Below, in pieces: positions 13,954 to 16,441 of a stretch of 16,441 nt of DNA (within the stretch, counting starts at the first letter, position 1; each line of letters begins with the position of its first letter). Made by a program: the position numbers and the translations under genes. The notes beneath the pieces were generated by a model. That model worked only from the letters and a program-made list of their open reading frames with translations, did not search any database and had not been told where the DNA came from. This stretch comes from an uncultured Oscillospiraceae bacterium. Its GTDB lineage: Bacteria > Bacillota > Clostridia > Oscillospirales > Oscillospiraceae. The stretch is from assembly GCA_934565425.1 (NCBI GenBank), contig CAKTHW010000033.1, positions 1 through 16,441 on the forward strand, read 5' to 3'.

Positions 13954-15213
13954 ATGTTGAGCACCGATGCCATTTTAGTCCAGGCTCAGGAAGCCAAGAA
14001 AACGCTGGGCACCGCCAGCACCGAAGTGAAAAACCATGCCCTGCGCGCCATAGCAGATGCCCTGGTGGCAGGCTGTGAAGATATTTTGGCCGCCAACGCC
14101 GCCGACTGCACCGATGCCGAGGGCACCATCTCCACGGTCATGATGGATCGCCTGCTGCTGACGAAGGAGCGCATCCAGGGTATGGCGGATGGAGTGCTGG
14201 CCCTCATCGACCTGCCCGACCCGGTGGGACAGGTGCGCCGCCGTGCCACCCCCAAGCCCGGCATGGTCATCGAACAGACCGCTGTGCCCATGGGCGTGGT
14301 GGCCATCATTTACGAGAGCCGTCCCAACGTGACCAGTGACGCCGCCGCCCTGTGTCTCAAGAGCGGCAACGTGTGCATCCTGCGCTCCGGCCGCAACGCC
14401 TGGCGCAGCGCCAACGCCATCGTCACCGCCCTCCGTGCCGGTCTCAAGACCGCCGGTCTGCCGGAGACCTGCGTGAACCTCATCCAGGACACCTCCCACG
14501 CCAGCGCCAACGAGCTGATGACCGCGGTGGGGTACGTGGACCTGCTCATCCCCCGCGGGGGCGCGGGGCTCATCCGCTCCTGCACTGAGAACGCCACCGT
14601 CCCCTGTATCGAGACGGGCACGGGCATCTGCCACATCTATGTAGACGCCTCCGCCGACCAGGCGCAGGCACTGGACATCATCCAGAACGCCAAGACCAGC
14701 CGTCCCAGCGTGTGCAACGCGGAGGAGGTGTGCCTGGTGCATCAGGACATCGCAGGCGTATTTTTGCCCAAGCTGAAGGCACGTCTGGTGGACGAACGGG
14801 CGGCTGCTGGCGAGACGCCGGTGGAGCTGCGGCTGGACGAACGGGCTGCCGCTGTGATTCCGGGGACGGCAGCTGGCGAGAACGACTTTGACACGGAGTT
14901 CTTGGACTACATCCTGGCCGTGAAGGTGGTGGACAGCGTGGACGCCGCCATCGACCATATCGCCCACCACTCCACCGGCCACAGCGACGCCATCCTGACC
15001 ACCGATGACGACGCTGCTCGCAAGTTCACCGCCCTGGTGGACTCTGCCGCCGTCTACGTCAACGCCTCCACCCGCTTCACCGACGGGGGCGAGTTCGGTC
15101 TGGGCTGCGAGATGGGCATCTCCACCCAGAAGCTCCACGCGCGGGGGCCCATGGGGTTGGAGGAGCTTTGCACCACCAAATATATCATCCACGGTTCTGG
15201 CAACATCCGCTAA
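13954..15213 (+). CDS. proA: Gamma-glutamyl phosphate reductase
   Basis: Second enzyme of proline synthesis: NADPH-dependent reduction of gamma-glutamyl phosphate to glutamate-5-semialdehyde, which cyclises to the ProC substrate. The 419-aa length is typical. Motifs of this aldehyde-dehydrogenase-superfamily enzyme: YESRPNVTSDAAALCLKSGN (120-139), LIPRGGAGLI (198-207), ETGTGICHIYVD (220-231), catalytic Cys254 in SRPSVCNAEE, and the C-terminal NASTRFTDGGEFGLGCEMGI-type block near 370-390. Start: ATG at 13954 with AAGGAAGG upstream, 2 bases after proB; the open frame continues 9 codons into proB without homology. It is the last gene of the operon and is followed by a strong terminator. Confidence 0.97.
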   Translation: MLSTDAILVQAQEAKKTLGTASTEVKNHALRAIADALVAGCEDILAANAADCTDAEGTISTVMMDRLLLTKERIQGMADGVLALIDLPDPVGQVRRRATPKPGMVIEQTAVPMGVVAIIYESRPNVTSDAAALCLKSGNVCILRSGRNAWRSANAIVTALRAGLKTAGLPETCVNLIQDTSHASANELMTAVGYVDLLIPRGGAGLIRSCTENATVPCIETGTGICHIYVDASADQAQALDIIQNAKTSRPSVCNAEEVCLVHQDIAGVFLPKLKARLVDERAAAGETPVELRLDERAAAVIPGTAAGENDFDTEFLDYILAVKVVDSVDAAIDHIAHHSTGHSDAILTTDDDAARKFTALVDSAAVYVNASTRFTDGGEFGLGCEMGISTQKLHARGPMGLEELCTTKYIIHGSGNIR

Positions 15214-15233
15214 CATTAGAATAGATAGCAAAA

Positions 15234-15268
15234 GGGCGACGTGTTTTCCACGTCGCCCGTTGTTTTTT
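15234..15268 (+). terminator. Intrinsic terminator of proCBA, probably bidirectional
   Basis: Perfect 10-bp stem GGGCGACGTG/CACGTCGCCC (15234-15243 with 15249-15258), 5-base loop, then GTTGTTTTTTG. On the minus strand the same stem is followed by CTTTTGC, so it may also end the transcript of the small gene at 15279-15554 converging from the right. Confidence 0.88.
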
Positions 15269-15278
15269 GTCTGTGTGG

Positions 15279-15554
15279 TCAAAGCCACTGAAACCCGGTC
15301 ATATCTTCCCAGTTTCCTGCCAGCATCCGCCGGAGCAGTGGATATGGGATACGACAGCGGCCGATTTTGCACGCAAATGGTACGGTATCAGACGCCCTTC
15401 TGACGGTGACAGCACGTGCAGTTGGGTCAAAGGTCAACTTGTGCCGGTCGATTGTGATGGTGCATCCTGTGTCAGCATCCATGCAGGCCAGGACGCGCGC
15501 TTGCAGCGACGGTTCTCGTTGTACCTCCCAGATGAAGTCCAGTGTTTGATCCAC
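15279..15554 (-). CDS. Small hypothetical protein downstream of the Rrf2 regulator
   Basis: A 91-aa protein that I do not recognise. It starts with GTG at 15552-15554, with GGGAGGA about six bases upstream, and lies 24 bases after the rrf2 stop on the same strand, so the two are probably co-transcribed. Content: an N-terminal helix (LDFIWEVQREPSLQARVLACMDAD), a strand-rich middle (CTITIDRHKLTFDPTARAVTVRR) and a C-terminal part with CKIGRC (62-67) and PLLRRMLAGNWEDM. Cysteines at 24, 31, 62 and 67 could form a metal site or a redox pair, but this is speculation. No signal peptide or membrane segment. The shared terminator at 15234-15258 closes the unit. That it is a real gene rests on the ribosome site, spacing and its biased codon choice. 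Confidence 0.6.
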   Translation of the reverse strand: MDQTLDFIWEVQREPSLQARVLACMDADTGCTITIDRHKLTFDPTARAVTVRRASDTVPFACKIGRCRIPYPLLRRMLAGNWEDMTGFQWL

Positions 15555-15578
15555 GTCGGTTCCTCCCCTCGCAATGGG

Positions 15579-16016
15579 TCAGATCACATAGTCATTGGCA
15601 TACCGCTCCCGCTGCTGATCCAGGATGTCCTGGAGGGTGATGCTGTCCAGGTAGTCGTTGATGACCTTGTTCAGCCCCTTCCACAACGGCAGGGTGGGAC
15701 AATCCACACTGCGGGGACAATCCACCGGATCCTGCTCCACGCAGGCCACCGGCGCCAGGCTCCCCTCGGTCAGGCGTAAGATCATCCCCACCGTGTAGTG
15801 GTCGGGGGACTGGGCCAGCTGGTAGCCGCCCTGGTAGCCGCGGTTGGTCTTGAGCACCTTGGCTCGGTTCAGAATGGGCACGATCTGCTCCAGATACTTC
15901 TTCGATATATTCTGCCGCTGGGCGATCTCTTTCAGAGCCACAAAGCCCTTCTCCCGCTGCTCTGCCAAATCCAGCAGCATCCGCAGGGCATAACGGCCTT
16001 TGGTGGAAATTTTCAT
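15579..16016 (-). CDS. Rrf2-family transcriptional regulator (IscR/CymR-like)
   Basis: A 145-aa winged-helix regulator of the Rrf2 family, whose members sense iron-sulfur cluster status, NO or cysteine supply. The N-terminal MKISTKGRYALRMLLDLA (1-18) and helix-turn-helix region LKEIAQRQNISKKYLEQIVPIL (28-49), followed by wing NRGYQGGYQLAQ (58-69), are textbook Rrf2. Three cysteines, C92, C100 and C106 (spacing CX7C and CX5C), sit where IscR-type proteins bind an iron-sulfur cluster, so this is more likely a cluster sensor than a CymR that lacks them (inference). Start ATG with AAGGAGG. No isc, suf or cys genes lie nearby, so targets other than itself and the downstream small gene are unknown. 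Confidence 0.93.
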   Translation of the reverse strand: MKISTKGRYALRMLLDLAEQREKGFVALKEIAQRQNISKKYLEQIVPILNRAKVLKTNRGYQGGYQLAQSPDHYTVGMILRLTEGSLAPVACVEQDPVDCPRSVDCPTLPLWKGLNKVINDYLDSITLQDILDQQRERYANDYVI

Positions 16017-16048
16017 GGTCTGGCCTCCTTCGGCGCTTTCATACTGCT

Positions 16049-16077
16049 ATAATACCATATGTTTAGTAGGTTTTCAA
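16049..16077 (-). promoter_or_regulatory. Sigma-A-type promoter of rrf2, with a candidate Rrf2 site
   Basis: Minus strand TTGAAA (16072-16077), 17-base spacer, TATTAT (16049-16054). Within it an imperfect dyad, ATAC-N10-GTAG on the plus strand (16052-16069), resembles ATAC..GTAT-type Rrf2 operators and overlaps the -10, consistent with autoregulation. The operator call is tentative. Confidence 0.65.
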
Positions 16078-16083
16078 GTCAGC

Positions 16084-16110
16084 AAAAACACTCTGGGCTG
16101 TCCAGAGCGT
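16084..16110 (-). terminator. Intrinsic terminator of the TRIC channel gene
   Basis: Stem 16088-16096 with 16102-16110 (nine pairs, one G-U), 5-base loop, followed on the minus strand by a run of T (16084-16088). It lies 22 bases past the TRIC stop codon and just upstream of the rrf2 promoter, separating the two units. Confidence 0.75.
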
Positions 16111-16131
16111 CTTTGCTTGCATTTTGTCGCA

Positions 16132-16441
16132 TCATTCATCGAACTCTGCTTGTTTTGCCCTAGGTAAGTTCCAGCGATAATGGAACGCCAGCCCTCGGAT
16201 GACGCAGATGACCGCCACTGCCAGGAGCATATCCCAAAACTCCGGCAGGTAGGGCAGCAGGACGATGTAACAGACGGCGCCAGCCAAGGCGGCGGTGAAA
16301 TAGATCTGCTTCCGCAGCACCCGCGGCACGGTGCCCACCATGATGTCTCGGATGATACCGCCTCCGGCGCCGGTGGTGACGCCCACGAAGCCCAACAGGA
16401 AGGGGTTATACCACTCCAGGGAATTCATGGCACCCTGGATG
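16132..16441 (-). CDS. TRIC-family (YicG/UPF0126) cation channel, C-terminal half (runs off window)
   Basis: Membrane protein of the trimeric intracellular cation channel family, bacterial branch (YadS/YicG, formerly UPF0126), thought to conduct monovalent cations. About 103 codons are present; the 5' half lies beyond the right edge, and the frame is open through to base 16441, so the internal ATG at 16426-16428 is not the start. The visible part is the second of the two family repeats: hydrophobic segment WYNPFLLGFVGVTT, the glycine-rich GAGGGIIRDIMVG signature, then segments around KQIYFTAALAGAVCYIVLLPYL and FWDMLLAVAVICVIRGLAFHY, ending in a short charged tail. A usual family length is about 205 aa, so roughly half is missing only because of the window edge. 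It is followed by a terminator. Confidence 0.9.
   Translation of the reverse strand, partial: IQGAMNSLEWYNPFLLGFVGVTTGAGGGIIRDIMVGTVPRVLRKQIYFTAALAGAVCYIVLLPYLPEFWDMLLAVAVICVIRGLAFHYRWNLPRAKQAEFDE

Noticed and set aside
13975..15372. 465-codon open frame on the minus strand over proA
   Set aside because: It is antisense to proA, which has complete family motifs and an active-site Cys. The frame stays open because of high GC at third positions; its His/Gly/Val-rich translation resembles no protein and its start lacks a ribosome site.
1..16441. CRISPR arrays, insertion sequences, prophage integrase or attachment sites, toxin-antitoxin or defence genes
   Set aside because: No regularly spaced direct repeats, transposase-like or integrase-like frames, and no recognisable defence proteins; the tRNA-Val 3' end is not followed by an integrase or an obvious att duplication.

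Overview
The window looks like a chromosomal segment from a GC-rich Clostridia bacterium, most likely an Oscillospiraceae/Ruminococcaceae-type gut firmicute. The basis is strong AGGAGG-type ribosome sites, sigma-A-like promoters, the gene order smc-ftsY-rph-rdgB-yhbY-nadD/yqeK-rsfS-leuS, a chromosomally encoded tRNA CCA end, and an amidase+SH3b protein of a type I associate with this family. Genus assignment is inference from gene content only.

Layout. (1) 1-7981, minus strand: a housekeeping run transcribed leftwards, starting at a good promoter (8046-8074). It encodes SMC, FtsY, RNase PH, the RdgB/HAM1 nucleotide-pool cleaner, YhbY, a fused NadD-YqeK protein, RsfS and the start of leucyl-tRNA synthetase. 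Gaps are 0-44 bases and two junctions are 4-base ATGA overlaps, so it reads as one operon for chromosome organisation, protein targeting, RNA maturation, NAD synthesis and ribosome assembly or silencing. (2) 8085-10006, minus: a MarR regulator and a MATE exporter, overlapping by ATGA, with their own promoter, a dyad operator on the -10 region and a terminator. (3) 10025-11312, minus: a small cysteine-rich orphan gene, a ~230-base intergenic stretch packed with perfect hairpins, a tRNA-Val(GAC) with its own promoter and terminator, and a NUDIX hydrolase. (4) 11378-12124, plus: a cytosolic-looking N-acetylmuramoyl-alanine amidase with an SH3b domain. (5) 12273-15268, plus: a complete glutamate-to-proline operon, proC-proB-proA, with a promoter, a foldable leader and a strong terminator. 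(6) 15279-16441, minus: an orphan small protein, an Rrf2 regulator with three candidate iron-sulfur cysteines and its promoter, then the C-terminal half of a TRIC-family cation channel running off the window.

Most of the window is ordinary core genome. I did not find a convincing undescribed system. The items most worth a second look are the multi-hairpin element at 10418-10647, the NadD-YqeK fusion, the amidase that lacks the usual first zinc histidine, and the proC leader. Several long open frames antisense to real genes are by-products of high GC content.
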